This document shows positions 42,860 through 52,736 of a stretch of 64,000 bases of DNA, piece after piece. The notes below the pieces were generated by a model. It worked only from the letters and a program-made list of their open reading frames with translations. It had not been told where the DNA came from and ran no database searches. Position 1 is the first letter of the stretch, and the number at the start of each line of letters is the position of its first letter. The translations under genes and the position numbers were made by a program. Where the stretch lies: contig NZ_JAAILI010000022.1 in the NCBI RefSeq assembly GCF_012650175.1, positions 1-64,000 on the forward strand, written 5' to 3'. Source of the stretch: Sphingomonas sp. S2M10 (GTDB lineage Bacteria; Pseudomonadota; Alphaproteobacteria; Sphingomonadales; Sphingomonadaceae).

Positions 42860-43612
42860 ATGACGTCCCCCACTGGCATCGACCGCCTGATCGCTATCAT
42901 GGAGCGCCTGCGCGACCCGAAGCGCGGCTGCGAATGGGACGTGGCGCAGACCTTCGAGACCATTGCGCCCTTTACGATCGAGGAGGCCTATGAGGTAGCC
43001 GACGCGATCGAGCGCGGCGACATTGCCGAACTGAAGGACGAGCTGGGCGACCTGCTGCTCCAGGTGGTGTTCCATGCCCGGATCGCCGAGGAAGCCGGTC
43101 AGTTCGCGCTGGCGGACGTGGTCACCTCGATCAGCGACAAGATGGAGCGGCGCCACCCGCATATCTTCGGCGACGTCGCCGAGGGCGGGCATCATCTCTG
43201 GGAAGTCATCAAGGCCGAGGAGCGCGGCGCCAAGGGGGCATCGAGCGCGCTGGACGGCGTTGCGATCGGCCTGCCCGCGCTGCTCCGCGCGGAGAAGCTC
43301 CAGAAGCGCGCGGCGCGCACCGGGTTCGACTGGCCGGACGCGTCAGGGGCGCGCGCGAAGATCCTGGAGGAACTGGAAGAGGTCGAGACGGCCGAGAACG
43401 ACGCGCACCGCGCCGAGGAGGTGGGCGACCTGCTGTTCGCGGTGGTAAACTACGCCCGCAAGCTGGGCGTGGACCCCGAGGCGGCGCTGCGCGCGGCCAA
43501 CGGCAAGTTCGAGCGCCGCTTCAAGGCGATGGAGGAACGCGCAGGCGAGGCGTTCCTCGGGCTGGACCTGGAGGGCAAGGAAGCGCTGTGGCAGACGGTG
43601 AAGCGGGGGTGA
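42860..43612 (+). CDS. mazG: Nucleoside triphosphate pyrophosphohydrolase MazG
   Basis: A 250-residue enzyme that hydrolyses NTPs and dNTPs to monophosphates and lowers damaged nucleotides. Two MazG domains: CEWDVAQTFETIAPFTIEEAYE with DELGDLLLQVVFH (residues 20-85), and EELEEVETAENDAHRAEEVGDLLFAVVN (about 165-195). It usually follows hflX in this order; here it faces hflX across a palindromic repeat. Confidence 0.95.
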   Translation: MTSPTGIDRLIAIMERLRDPKRGCEWDVAQTFETIAPFTIEEAYEVADAIERGDIAELKDELGDLLLQVVFHARIAEEAGQFALADVVTSISDKMERRHPHIFGDVAEGGHHLWEVIKAEERGAKGASSALDGVAIGLPALLRAEKLQKRAARTGFDWPDASGARAKILEELEEVETAENDAHRAEEVGDLLFAVVNYARKLGVDPEAALRAANGKFERRFKAMEERAGEAFLGLDLEGKEALWQTVKRG

Positions 43613-43620
43613 GCGTCTAG

Positions 43621-43744
43621 TCACCCTCACCCTCCCACCGCCTCCGGCGGCGGGCCCCTCCCTCTCCCAAAGGGAGTGGGGTAAAAAGTCCCTCTCCCTT
43701 TGGGAGAGAGAGGGAGGCGCGAAGCGCCGGAAGGGTGAGGGTGA
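43621..43744. repeat. Large intergenic inverted repeat between mazG and hflX
   Basis: A nested palindrome of about 124 bp. The outer arms TCACCCTCACCCT (43621-43633) and AGGGTGAGGGTGA (43732-43744) are perfect. Inside, CTCTCCCAAAGGGAG (43662-43676) pairs perfectly with 43694-43708 across a 17-nt loop. The convergent position suggests a bidirectional transcript end or a REP-like mobile palindrome. Confidence 0.75.
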
Positions 43745-43758
43745 AAAACCGAGCGAGA

Positions 43759-45051
43759 CTACCCCCGCGTAACGAACCGCTCGTAATCGCGCGGCGCCAT
43801 GCGGACCTCGTACACCGCCTGCTCGTCCTCGATATGCTGCTCGATCACGTCGCCATGCTGGTGCAGCCACGCGGCGGCAGCGCCGTCGGCGGGATCCAGC
43901 CGCAGCGTGTAGCGGCGATGCCCTTCGGTCAGCCGCCCTGCGACCGCCTCGACGAGCGCATCGACGCCCTCCCCGGTCAGCGCCGAAATCACTCGCACCT
44001 CGTCGGTGCGCCGCGCGGCCATCGTCAGCGCTTCCTCGCGCGCCTCGTCGTCGAGCAGGTCGAGCTTGTTCCACGCCTCGAAGCGCGGCGTCTGCTCGGA
44101 CACGCCGATTTCCTGGAGCACCTTCTCGACATCGGCGCGCTGTGCCTCGGTGTCGGGATGCGCGATGTCGCGCACATGGATCAGCAGGTCCGCCGAGACC
44201 ACCTCTTCCAGCGTCGCCTTGAACGCGGCGACGAGCTGGGTCGGCAGCTCCGAGACGAAGCCCACCGTGTCGGACAGGATCGCCTTGTCGATGCCGGGCA
44301 GCGCGATCTGGCGCAGCGTCGGGTCGAGCGTGGCGAACAGCAAATTCTCCGCCATCACCCCCGCGCCGGTCAGCCGGTTGAACAGCGTCGACTTGCCCGC
44401 ATTGGTATAGCCGACCAGCGCCACCACCGGCCAGGGCGCGCGCTGGCGGCGATCGCGATGAAGCGTGCGGGTGCGGCTGACCTGGTCGAGCTCGCGCCGC
44501 AGCCGCGCCATGCGGTCGCGGATCAGGCGGCGGTCGGCCTCGATCTGGGTCTCGCCGGGGCCGCCGAGGAAGCCGAAGCCGCCGCGCTGGCGCTCGAGGT
44601 GGGTCCAGCTGCGCACCAGCCGGCCTGCCTGATAGTCCAGGTGGGCGAGTTCGACCTGCAACCGGCCTTCCGCCGTGCGGGCGCGCTCGCCGAAGATTTC
44701 GAGGATCAGACCCGTCCGGTCGATCACCTTGCAGCCGAGCGCGGTCTCCAGGTTGCGTTGCTGCACCGGCGTCAGCGCCGCATCGAACACCGCGAGCTGC
44801 AACTCGCCGTCGCGGACCGTCTCGGCCAGGGCGTCCACCTGGCCCGAGCCGATCAGCGTGCCCGGCTTGGGCTGGCGCAGCCGAACGGCGACGCGCTCGA
44901 CCACGTCGACGCCGATCGCTGCGGCGAGGCCGGCGGTTTCCTCCAGCCGCGCCTCGGCATCACGCGAGCTTCCGCCCATGTCGGGATAGACGACGAGCGC
45001 CTTTGCGCCCCGTGCGAATTCGTCGGGGTCGCGCTCGAAACCAGTGCTCAT
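43759..45051 (-). CDS. hflX: GTPase HflX
   Basis: A 430-residue ribosome-binding GTPase that splits stalled 70S ribosomes, notably after heat stress. The N-terminal HflX domain includes PGTLIGSGQVDALAE; the linker has RGGFGFLGGPGETQIEADRR; the G domain has G1 GYTNAGKSTLFNRL and G3 DTVGFVSELP. ATG lies 7 bp after hfq, so the two are co-transcribed. Confidence 0.96.
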   Translation of the reverse strand: MSTGFERDPDEFARGAKALVVYPDMGGSSRDAEARLEETAGLAAAIGVDVVERVAVRLRQPKPGTLIGSGQVDALAETVRDGELQLAVFDAALTPVQQRNLETALGCKVIDRTGLILEIFGERARTAEGRLQVELAHLDYQAGRLVRSWTHLERQRGGFGFLGGPGETQIEADRRLIRDRMARLRRELDQVSRTRTLHRDRRQRAPWPVVALVGYTNAGKSTLFNRLTGAGVMAENLLFATLDPTLRQIALPGIDKAILSDTVGFVSELPTQLVAAFKATLEEVVSADLLIHVRDIAHPDTEAQRADVEKVLQEIGVSEQTPRFEAWNKLDLLDDEAREEALTMAARRTDEVRVISALTGEGVDALVEAVAGRLTEGHRRYTLRLDPADGAAAAWLHQHGDVIEQHIEDEQAVYEVRMAPRDYERFVTRG

Positions 45052-45058
45052 GCGAGGA

Positions 45059-45550
45059 TCAATCGTCCTCGCCGCTATTGGTTTCCTCGGCGAGGTTCAG
45101 CGGGTGCGCGGGCTGCACGGTGGAAACCGCGTGCTTGTAGACCAGCTGGGCCATGCCCTCGCGCTGGAGCAGCATGCAGAACAGGTCGAACGCGGCGATC
45201 TGGCCCTGCAGCATCACGCCGTTCACCAGGAACATGGTGACGTTTTCCTGCTGCTTGCGGACCGCGTTGAGGAAGATTTCCTGCAGCACCGGGTTCTTGT
45301 GCTGATATTCGCCGGCCGCATCCAGCAACGCGGCAAGATCCATCGGGCCCGACGGCATAATGGTGGAAATGGCATGCTTGTAGATCAGCTGCGACTGGCC
45401 GTCGCGGCGGAGCAGCACCGAAAAATTATCGAACCAGGTGACGATCCCCTGGAGCTTGACGCCCTTGACGAGGAACATCGTCACCGGCGTCTTCGACCGG
45501 CGCAGTGAGTTGAGGAACAGGTCCTGAAGCGAAGTCTGCTTCTCTGCCAT
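45059..45550 (-). CDS. hfq: RNA chaperone Hfq with two tandem Sm domains
   Basis: A 163-residue Hfq made of two complete Sm domains. The first (residues 7-66) has [20 protein letters not shown] and YKHAISTI; the second (86-147) has [20 protein letters not shown] and YKHAVSTV. In ordinary Hfq one 65-residue domain forms a hexamer. Here three molecules could form a pseudo-hexamer with alternating faces. The second domain has diverged in its lateral loop ([15 protein letters not shown]). Acidic tail (EETNSGEDD). GGAG precedes ATG 45550 by 7 nt. Confidence 0.95.
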   Translation of the reverse strand: MAEKQTSLQDLFLNSLRRSKTPVTMFLVKGVKLQGIVTWFDNFSVLLRRDGQSQLIYKHAISTIMPSGPMDLAALLDAAGEYQHKNPVLQEIFLNAVRKQQENVTMFLVNGVMLQGQIAAFDLFCMLLQREGMAQLVYKHAVSTVQPAHPLNLAEETNSGEDD

Positions 45551-45757
45551 ATGGTGGCTCCATTTGTTCTTGGCGGGATTTGTCCCGCGATGCGCCGTTC
45601 CCGGCGTCAGGGTCGGCGCCACCCCGGCGCCGGGCTGCAATCTAGGGGCTTGCGGGGCTTCCGTCCATAGGCCCGCTAGGACCCTTTCGAGACAGGACAG
45701 CGTCGCACTTTCGCCGAGTTCGACTGGTGAAACGAACGCTGTCATGGGGAGATGGGC
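45551..45757. other. hfq upstream region, no gene seen
   Basis: The 207-bp gap between hfq and the rightward hypothetical gene contains a short hairpin-prone GGGATTTGTCCC near 45575 and several GGCGCC-type palindromes (45620-45640). Divergent promoters are expected, but no convincing -35/-10 pair could be assigned. Confidence 0.4.
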
Positions 45758-46453
45758 ATGTTCAAGATCGTCAGCACAGTCACCTTTGTTTGCGCAGTTG
45801 CGGCACCGGCGTCGCCGCATGACGCTGCCGGTAGCGACGAGGAGATCGTCGTTACGGGGGGCAGCCGCGACTATACGCTGACACACAAGGAATTTGCCGC
45901 TGCGCTGAAGGCTTTCCGGAAATACCGGCCCTCCTTCGCGCCAGAAAGCGAGCTATGGTTCGAAGTTTCGGCACGCGGCAGGGATCCCTCGCTTGCGGGC
46001 GTGCAACTGGCGCTGTTCGATGGTCGGACCCGGCTGCCGCTGCCGATCGGCGCCAACCATCGCATTCGCGTTCCTGTTGTCGTCGGCGAAGACTGGCGCC
46101 TCATCCATATCGGCCGCCCGGCACCGATTCGCATACGGCCCTGGGTCATCTCCCCGCAAACCAGTCCTGCCGACCTTCGCCTGGGGGATCTCCAAGTGCA
46201 ATGCAGGGTGGGATGGGCTATCGCGCGGCAATCAACCTCCGTAGTAGTAGCCGGGATGTTCGACATGGTCGGCGGCTGCGCTAGTTCGAAGATCGGGCTG
46301 TATCAGGAACTCAGCCGCCCAATCGCATCGGCAATGCTGGTTGAAGGCCGGAGGCGCGTGCCAGTGCCGACCTGGCACGAGACGGCGATCCGTATGCCGA
46401 CCTACCTCAAGGGCTATACTCCCGAAGCGCGCGTCCACATTGCCTATCGCTAG
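45758..46453 (+). CDS. Hypothetical secreted protein
   Basis: A protein of about 231 residues. A signal peptide ([15 protein letters not shown]) is followed by an acidic EEIVVTGGS segment and a mature domain with strands and two conserved-looking Cys ([15 protein letters not shown]). ATG 45758 is preferred because GGGGAG lies 6 nt upstream; ATG 45752 is in frame. No family is recognised. It sits between ntrX and hfq, a spot often empty or held by trk genes in relatives, and its stop directly abuts that of ntrX. Confidence 0.7.
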   Translation: MFKIVSTVTFVCAVAAPASPHDAAGSDEEIVVTGGSRDYTLTHKEFAAALKAFRKYRPSFAPESELWFEVSARGRDPSLAGVQLALFDGRTRLPLPIGANHRIRVPVVVGEDWRLIHIGRPAPIRIRPWVISPQTSPADLRLGDLQVQCRVGWAIARQSTSVVVAGMFDMVGGCASSKIGLYQELSRPIASAMLVEGRRRVPVPTWHETAIRMPTYLKGYTPEARVHIAYR

Positions 46454-47833
46454 TCAATCCTCGCGCGCGTCGGTGATGCCGAGCAGCTTGAGCTTGCGGT
46501 GCAGCGCCGAGCGTTCCATGCCGATGAAGCTGGCGGTTCGCGAGATGTTACCCGAGAAGCGGCGGATCTGGACGCGCAAATATTCGCGCTCGAAGCTCTC
46601 GCGCGCCTCCTTGAGCGGGGCGCCCATGATCGCGTTCGACGCCATGCCGCTGCCGCTCTCGTTCTGGCGACCGAGCACCTCCGGGGGCAGCAGATCGACG
46701 TCGATGCGGCCGATCCGGTCGCCGGGCGCCAGAATCACGGTCCGCTCGACGACGTTGCGAAGCTGGCGGACATTGCCCGGCCAGTCATAGCTCTGCAGCG
46801 CAACCATCGCGTCGGCTGCGATCTCCGGCGTCGGCACACGGCGCTCGGAGGCATAATGGGCGACATAATGCTCGACCAGCGCGGGGATGTCCTCGCGGCG
46901 ATCGGTCAGCGGCGGGATCGGCACCGGCACCACATTGAGCCGGTAGTAGAGATCCTCGCGAAAGCGGCCGCCGGCGATTTCGGCCATCAGGTCGCGCGCG
47001 GTGGCCGAGACGACGCGGACGTCCACCTTCACCACACGGGTACCGCCGACGCGGCTGAAGCTCTGGTCGGTCAGCACCCGCAGGATGCGAGCCTGGGTCG
47101 CGACCGGCATGTCCGCGATCTCGTCTAGGAACAGCGTGCCGCCATGCGCCTGCTCGAGCAGGCCGGGGCGGACGAGGTCGCCGCTTTCCTCGACGCCGAA
47201 CAGTTCCTCGTCGACCCGCTCGGGCGTCATCCGCGCGGCGCTGACGATCACGAAAGGCGCGTCGGCGCGCTGGCTCCAGCCGTGGAGCAGCCGGGCGGCA
47301 ACTTCCTTGCCGACGCCCGCGCCACCGGTGATCAGCACCCGGCTGCCGGTGGAGGCGACGCGCTTCAGGGTCGCGCGGACGGTGTTGATCGCGGTCGAGG
47401 TGCCCTGCAGATCGGTCCCGCGCCCAGCCACCGCGCGCAGCGAGGCGACTTCGCGGCGGAGGCGCTCGGTCTCCGTCGCGCGCGCGACCATCAGCAGCAG
47501 CCGCTCCGCCTCGAACGGCTTCTCGATAAAGTCGGAGGCACCGCGCCGAATCGCCGCCACCGCCGTGTCGAGATTGCCATGACCGGAGATCACCAGCACC
47601 GGGATCGACGGGTCGCGCCGCTTGATCTCGTCCAGCAGTTCCAGCCCGTCGAGCCGCGAGCCTTGCAGCCACACATCGAGCAGCACCAAGCTGGGCCGGC
47701 GTTCGGCGATCGCTTCCAGCGCGGAGTCGCTGTCGGCGGCGTTTCGGGTGGCGTAACCTTCGTCCTCCAGCACGCCGGCTACCAGTTCGCGGATGTCGCG
47801 CTCATCGTCGACGACGAGAATGTCCAGGCTCAT
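46454..47833 (-). CDS. ntrX: Response regulator NtrX
   Basis: A 459-residue NtrC-family regulator. The receiver has VVDDERDIRELV and acceptor Asp in LLDVWLQGS (about residue 54). The AAA+ domain has the altered Walker A GGAGVGKE and Walker [12 protein letters not shown], with RFREDLYYRLNVVPV. The GAFTGA loop that touches sigma-54 is missing (the site reads ESGDLVRPG). A Fis-type helix-turn-helix ends the protein (NISRTASFIGMERSALHRKLK). It pairs with NtrY in redox, nitrogen and envelope control. Confidence 0.95.
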   Translation of the reverse strand: MSLDILVVDDERDIRELVAGVLEDEGYATRNAADSDSALEAIAERRPSLVLLDVWLQGSRLDGLELLDEIKRRDPSIPVLVISGHGNLDTAVAAIRRGASDFIEKPFEAERLLLMVARATETERLRREVASLRAVAGRGTDLQGTSTAINTVRATLKRVASTGSRVLITGGAGVGKEVAARLLHGWSQRADAPFVIVSAARMTPERVDEELFGVEESGDLVRPGLLEQAHGGTLFLDEIADMPVATQARILRVLTDQSFSRVGGTRVVKVDVRVVSATARDLMAEIAGGRFREDLYYRLNVVPVPIPPLTDRREDIPALVEHYVAHYASERRVPTPEIAADAMVALQSYDWPGNVRQLRNVVERTVILAPGDRIGRIDVDLLPPEVLGRQNESGSGMASNAIMGAPLKEARESFEREYLRVQIRRFSGNISRTASFIGMERSALHRKLKLLGITDARED

Positions 47834-50097
47834 GTTCTGCTTCCGGTTCGGGTGAGCATCGCCGGGCGCGCATCCTTTGCGTCGTCCGGCGTGTCGGTCA
47901 GCGCAACGCTCGCCAGCATCGCGGTATCAAAGCACAGGGTCACGCGGGTGCCGCCGCCTGGGCGGTCGGCAAAGCCGATCGTGCCGCAATGTTCCTCTAC
48001 GATCTTCTTCACGATCGCGAGACCCAGGCCGGTGCCCCGGCTGCGCGTCGTCATATAGGGTTCGACAATCCGGTCCCGCTCCACCGGCAGGCCGACGCCA
48101 TTGTCGGCGAGAATGAGGACGAGCTTGTCCTCCCCGTCGGGCCGGATGGTAAGGTGCACCTCGCCCTGCGGCAGATCCGCCCCCTGCCCGGCCGCCTCGT
48201 CGCGCGTCTCGATCGCCTCGACCGCGTTCTTGACGATGTTGGTCAGCGCCTGGCCGATCTGACGGCGATCGCACACCAGCGAGGGCGCCGGATCGGGCGC
48301 GTCGAGCGTGAAGCGCAGCGCCGGGTGCGCCACTTCGTGGAGGAACATCGCCTGGCGGGCAATGTCGAGCAGCGACTCGCGCCGGAACATCGGCTTGGGC
48401 ATGCGGGCGAAAGACGAGAATTCGTCGACCATCCGCCGCAGATCGCCGACCTGGCGAACGATCGTGTCGGTCAGCCGCGCGAATACGCCGTCGCTCTGAT
48501 CGACCTGTTTGCCATAGCGGCGCTGGAGCCGTTCGGCGGCGAGTTGGATCGGAGTGAGCGGATTCTTGATCTCGTGCGCGATGCGGCGGGCGACGTCGGC
48601 CCAAGCGGCGCGCCGCTGATCATTGAGCTGCTGGGTGATATCGTCGAAGGTCAGCACCTGGCCGCCCTCATCCGAGGTCACCTTCACCGCCAGCGTTCGT
48701 GCCTCACCACCGCTCGCGACTTGCACGATTCCCTCGCGCTCGCCGCTGGCAAGCATCACTTCCAGTTCGGGGGCAAGCATCTCGAGCGGCTGGCCGACGG
48801 GTTGCTCGGTATGCTGGCGCAGCAGCGCGATCGCCGAGGCATTGATCAGCCGCACGCGGTGGTCGCCGCCGATCGCGATCACGCCCGCCGACACGCCCGA
48901 CATCACTGCCTCGATCAGCGCCCGGCGGCTGTCGAGCTGGGCGTTGGCGGTGACCAGCGCGTTGGTCTGGTCCTGTAGGCGCTCGGTCATGCTGTTGAAG
49001 GCGATGCCGAGCGTGGCGATCTCGTCGATCGTTTCCGGCGTCGGCACCCGGGCGCTGAGATCGCCGTCCGCCACCTGCCCCGCCGCCTGGACGAGTTGGT
49101 CAACCGGGCGCACCAGCCGGTCCGCCACCGCCAGCGCGATCCAGGTGGCGATGCCGACGATTAGCAGCGCGACGCCGAACAACACCGCGTTGAACTGCAA
49201 CTGCAGCGAGCGCGAGCGGGCGATCAGCGCGGTATATTCGTGCCCGATCCGGTCCGAGGCGAGGTTCTGGCGATTGAGAAAGTCGACATTGTTGGGCGTG
49301 GCGACATAGAGGAACAGGTTCGCCGCTCGGTCGACCGGTGTCACCACCCAAACCACCTCGGAGTCGTAGTTGATGAAGCTGTCCTGATCGCGCAGCACCT
49401 TCAGCACCTTGCCCGAGACACGTCGCGTGAAGGTGGGCGCGGAGGGCGCTTCATAGGCATAGAGCGCTTCGACCCGCTTGCCGTCGATCACCCGGAACAG
49501 CACCGACTGGAAGAACTGGCGGAAATAGGTCTGGCGGAGGAACCAGTCCTCGAACACGGCGGAACGCTCGGGCACCTTGGCCGCGGTTTCGAGCATGTCG
49601 CTCACCATCTGCCGCGCTTCGCTTTTCCAGCGCTGGATCACCAGCGCCTTGCCCTCGTTGGCCAGCGCCTGGGTGGACGTGAGGGCGGCGCGCGCGCGTT
49701 CGGATCCCCAGAGCTGGACGCCCGACTGGAACATGATCGATGCGGCGATCACCGCCAGCACGATCGGCACGCTGGCCATCAGCGAGAACACCGCCACCAA
49801 CCGCACATGCAGCCGCCCCCCGCCCGCCAGTGCCGAGCGCGCCGTCCGCTTGAGTGCGATCCGGCGGCCGACCAGCACGATCAGCGCGACATAGGGCAGC
49901 AGATTGACGAGCAGCAGCGCGGCCGCGACGCCGGGGCTGAACAGCTGCTGGTTCGAATGCTGGCGAACATACCAGAAGGTGACGATCGGCGTCGCGACGG
50001 CGAGCGCCAGCACGAAGAGTTCCACCAGCCGAAACGCCCGGCTGGGGCGCGACCAATCCTCAGGGCTATCGAGACTCGTTGGAGCTACGGCGACCAT
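47830..50097 (-). CDS. ntrY: Sensor histidine kinase NtrY
   Basis: A 755-residue membrane kinase. Three N-terminal membrane segments lie within residues 22-115, a large periplasmic part follows, then another helix (LFGVALLIVGIATWIALAV), a HAMP (PVDQLVQAAGQVADGDLSAR), a PAS-like domain and the H-box RRIAHEIKNPLTPIQL. The ATP domain has NIVKNAVEAIE and GTGLGLAIVKKI. ATG 50097 is preferred to the longer frame, which begins non-conserved. It overlaps ntrX as ATGA. Confidence 0.95.
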   Translation of the reverse strand: MVAVAPTSLDSPEDWSRPSRAFRLVELFVLALAVATPIVTFWYVRQHSNQQLFSPGVAAALLLVNLLPYVALIVLVGRRIALKRTARSALAGGGRLHVRLVAVFSLMASVPIVLAVIAASIMFQSGVQLWGSERARAALTSTQALANEGKALVIQRWKSEARQMVSDMLETAAKVPERSAVFEDWFLRQTYFRQFFQSVLFRVIDGKRVEALYAYEAPSAPTFTRRVSGKVLKVLRDQDSFINYDSEVVWVVTPVDRAANLFLYVATPNNVDFLNRQNLASDRIGHEYTALIARSRSLQLQFNAVLFGVALLIVGIATWIALAVADRLVRPVDQLVQAAGQVADGDLSARVPTPETIDEIATLGIAFNSMTERLQDQTNALVTANAQLDSRRALIEAVMSGVSAGVIAIGGDHRVRLINASAIALLRQHTEQPVGQPLEMLAPELEVMLASGEREGIVQVASGGEARTLAVKVTSDEGGQVLTFDDITQQLNDQRRAAWADVARRIAHEIKNPLTPIQLAAERLQRRYGKQVDQSDGVFARLTDTIVRQVGDLRRMVDEFSSFARMPKPMFRRESLLDIARQAMFLHEVAHPALRFTLDAPDPAPSLVCDRRQIGQALTNIVKNAVEAIETRDEAAGQGADLPQGEVHLTIRPDGEDKLVLILADNGVGLPVERDRIVEPYMTTRSRGTGLGLAIVKKIVEEHCGTIGFADRPGGGTRVTLCFDTAMLASVALTDTPDDAKDARPAMLTRTGSRT

Positions 50098-50190
50098 TGC
50101 GCCTGTGATACACAGGGATTGTGGCCAAAAGAACACATAATATTGCCGGATTGTCACGCCAACGCGTCGATCCGGCGCATATCACGTTTC

Positions 50191-51630
50191 CTAACTTGCC
50201 GTTTCGTCCCCGCGAGCCGCTATTCCCAATGTATCCAGTCGCTTGCGCAGCGTATTACGGTTGATGCCCAGGGCGCGGGCAGCACGAAGCTGGTTCTGCT
50301 GATGACGCGCCAGCATCATCTCGATCAGCGGCCGCTCCACCTCGCCGATGATGCGATCGTAGAGGGTGCCGTCGTCCAGCGCCCGCGGCTCTTCCAGTGC
50401 GATCCGCTCCAGCCGCGCACGGATGGCCGCTTCGATCCCGGCGTCCCGCACGACCGGCAGGGTGCCGCCACCATCCCCCAGCGCACGGCGGAGCGCGGCG
50501 GCGTCGATCCACTCGTCTCGGGAGAGCGCGGCGATGCGACGCATCAGGTTCTCGAGCTCGCGGACATTGCCGGGCCAGTCGAGCGTCTCGAGCAGCGCCA
50601 CCGCATCCTTGTCGAGCTGCTTGCGCGGCAGCCCGTCCTCGACGGCGCGGTCTAGGAAGTGGCGGGCGAGCAGCGGAATGTCCTGTCGGCGTTCGCGCAG
50701 CGCCGGCAGGCTGATCGGCACGACGTTGAGCCGATAGAACAGATCCTCGCGGAACTGCCCCGCCTGCACCAGTTGCGCGAGATCCTTGTTGGTCGCGGCG
50801 ACGATGCGGACATCGGCGCGGATCGTCCGCGCGCCGCCGACGGTGGTGAACTCGCCCGACTGGAGCACGCGCAGCAGCCGGGTCTGCGCGTCCATCGGCA
50901 TGTCGCCGATCTCGTCGAGGAACAAAGTGCCGCCCGCCGCCTGCTCGAACTTGCCGGCGACGCGCGCCTGCGCGCCGGTGAAGGCGCCGCGTTCATGGCC
51001 GAACAGCTCGGCCTCGATCAGCTCGCGCGGGATCGCTGCCATGTTGAGCGCCACGAACGGCGCGCGGCGGCGCGGCCCGAGATCGTGGATCGCCTTGGCG
51101 ACCAGCTCCTTGCCGGTCCCCGATTCGCCGCTGATCAGCACGGTAAGGTCGTTGGAGACGACGCGGGCGATCACCCGGTACACCTCCTGCATCGCCGGCG
51201 AGCGGCCGATCAGCGAGGGGCCCCCGCCCTGCTCGGCATCGGGCTGGTCGGCGGGGCGCCGGCGGCCGCGTGCGATCGCGCTCTGCACCGCATGGGTAAG
51301 CGCATCGAGATCGAACGGCTTGGGGAGATAGTCGAAGGCGCCGACTTCCGTGGCACGGACGGCCGTCGCCAGCGTGTTCTGTGCCGAGAAGACGATCACC
51401 GGCAGCGCCGGATGCTCGGCCATCAGGCCCGACACGACATCCAGCCCGTTGCCGTCGGGCAGAACAACGTCCGTCACCAGCACGTCGGGCACGCCGGTGG
51501 TCAGCGCGCGGCGCAGCTCGGCGACGCTCGCGGCGGTGGCAACGCGGTGCCCCTCGCGCTTGAGCGCGGCGGCGACGACGGTGCGGATCGCGGCGTCGTC
51601 GTCGACGACCAGAACCGAACCCGGCGTCAT
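50191..51630 (-). CDS. ntrC: Nitrogen regulation response regulator NtrC
   Basis: A 479-residue sigma-54 activator. The receiver has VVDDDAAIR and Asp in [11 protein letters not shown]. The AAA+ domain is complete: Walker A GESGTGKE, the sigma-54 loop GAFTGA in [11 protein letters not shown], Walker [13 protein letters not shown] Fis helix-turn-helix follows ([18 protein letters not shown]). It overlaps ntrB as ATGA. Confidence 0.97.
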   Translation of the reverse strand: MTPGSVLVVDDDAAIRTVVAAALKREGHRVATAASVAELRRALTTGVPDVLVTDVVLPDGNGLDVVSGLMAEHPALPVIVFSAQNTLATAVRATEVGAFDYLPKPFDLDALTHAVQSAIARGRRRPADQPDAEQGGGPSLIGRSPAMQEVYRVIARVVSNDLTVLISGESGTGKELVAKAIHDLGPRRRAPFVALNMAAIPRELIEAELFGHERGAFTGAQARVAGKFEQAAGGTLFLDEIGDMPMDAQTRLLRVLQSGEFTTVGGARTIRADVRIVAATNKDLAQLVQAGQFREDLFYRLNVVPISLPALRERRQDIPLLARHFLDRAVEDGLPRKQLDKDAVALLETLDWPGNVRELENLMRRIAALSRDEWIDAAALRRALGDGGGTLPVVRDAGIEAAIRARLERIALEEPRALDDGTLYDRIIGEVERPLIEMMLARHQQNQLRAARALGINRNTLRKRLDTLGIAARGDETAS

Positions 51631-52736
51631 GCCGAGGCTCGCGGCAACAGGATGCGGAACACCGTGACCTCCGGTTCGCGTTCGCGGGCATATTGGACGA
51701 TCCCGCCCATGTCCCGCACCAGTTTCTCGACGAGGGGGAGCCCCAGCCCCTTGCCCTCCGGCTTGCCCGAAACGAACGGCTCGAACAGATGCTCGGCGAT
51801 GTCGGCGGGGGCGCCGGGACCGTTGTCCATCACGCAGATCTCGATCGGCAGCGGCCGGCGCGGCTGGCCCGGGCCGGCATTGACCGACATGCCGTGGCGG
51901 AAGGCGGTCGACAGGATGATCCGCGGCTGCGCGAGGCCGCTCAGCGCCTCGGCTGCGTTCTTGAGCAGGTTGATCAGCACCTGGAGAAACGCGTCGCGAT
52001 CGACCAGCACCGGCGGCAGCGACGGATCGAACCACTCCTCGATCACCATGCCGCGCGCGAACCCGGCCAGCGCCACGCGACGGCCATGACCGAGCAGCGG
52101 ATAGATGTTGGTCGGGGCGAGATCGAGGGGACGCGTGTCGGTGAAGTCCTGCATCCGATCGATCAGCGCGGCGATGCGGTCGACCTCGGTGGTGATCAGT
52201 CGGGTGAGCTCATCGTTGGTTTCCGGATCGCCGCCACTCTGGAGCAGTTGTGCGGCGCCGCGGATGCCCGACAGCGGGTTCTTGATCTCGTGCCCCAGCA
52301 TCGCCGCCGCGCCGATCGCCGCGCGCGCGCCGGCGGTGCGATCAAGGCCGTGGTTCATCTTGCGGGCCTGGGGGGCGTGATGGAGGGTCACGATCCGCCA
52401 GCCGGGATGGTCCGCCACCTGGCTTTCGAGGAAATCGACCCGCAACCGCGCGCCGCGCACCGCCTCGATCTCGGCGTCGAACGCCGCGAAACCGCGTCCG
52501 TCGCGGCGGTCGGCATAATCCTCGGGCGGCAGCAGCACCGCGTCATAGGGCTGGCCGACCATGCTCGTTTCGCTATGGTTGAGCAGCACCTCGCAGGCGG
52601 GGTTGGCATGCGCGATGCGCCCGTCGGGATCGAGCACCAGCACCGCCACCGGCAGCGCGCCGAACAGCTCGGCGAAACTGGGTTCTTCGACGGTTTGCGG
52701 GCGGAACCGCTTCAGGCCGCCGCGCGGGAAAGCCAC
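51627..52736 (-). CDS. ntrB: Nitrogen regulation histidine kinase NtrB
   Basis: A 369-residue soluble kinase/phosphatase. A PAS domain (about residues 20-90) is followed by the H-box [20 protein letters not shown] and the ATP domain ([12 protein letters not shown], then [12 protein letters not shown]). It answers to PII proteins and controls NtrC. GTG start at 52736 overlaps the dusB 3' end by 25 bp. Confidence 0.95.
   Translation of the reverse strand: MAFPRGGLKRFRPQTVEEPSFAELFGALPVAVLVLDPDGRIAHANPACEVLLNHSETSMVGQPYDAVLLPPEDYADRRDGRGFAAFDAEIEAVRGARLRVDFLESQVADHPGWRIVTLHHAPQARKMNHGLDRTAGARAAIGAAAMLGHEIKNPLSGIRGAAQLLQSGGDPETNDELTRLITTEVDRIAALIDRMQDFTDTRPLDLAPTNIYPLLGHGRRVALAGFARGMVIEEWFDPSLPPVLVDRDAFLQVLINLLKNAAEALSGLAQPRIILSTAFRHGMSVNAGPGQPRRPLPIEICVMDNGPGAPADIAEHLFEPFVSGKPEGKGLGLPLVEKLVRDMGGIVQYAREREPEVTVFRILLPRASA

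Noticed and set aside
43613-43758. CRISPR-like repeat cluster
   Set aside because: The repeats are a single nested inverted repeat, with no regular direct repeats or spacers and no cas gene.
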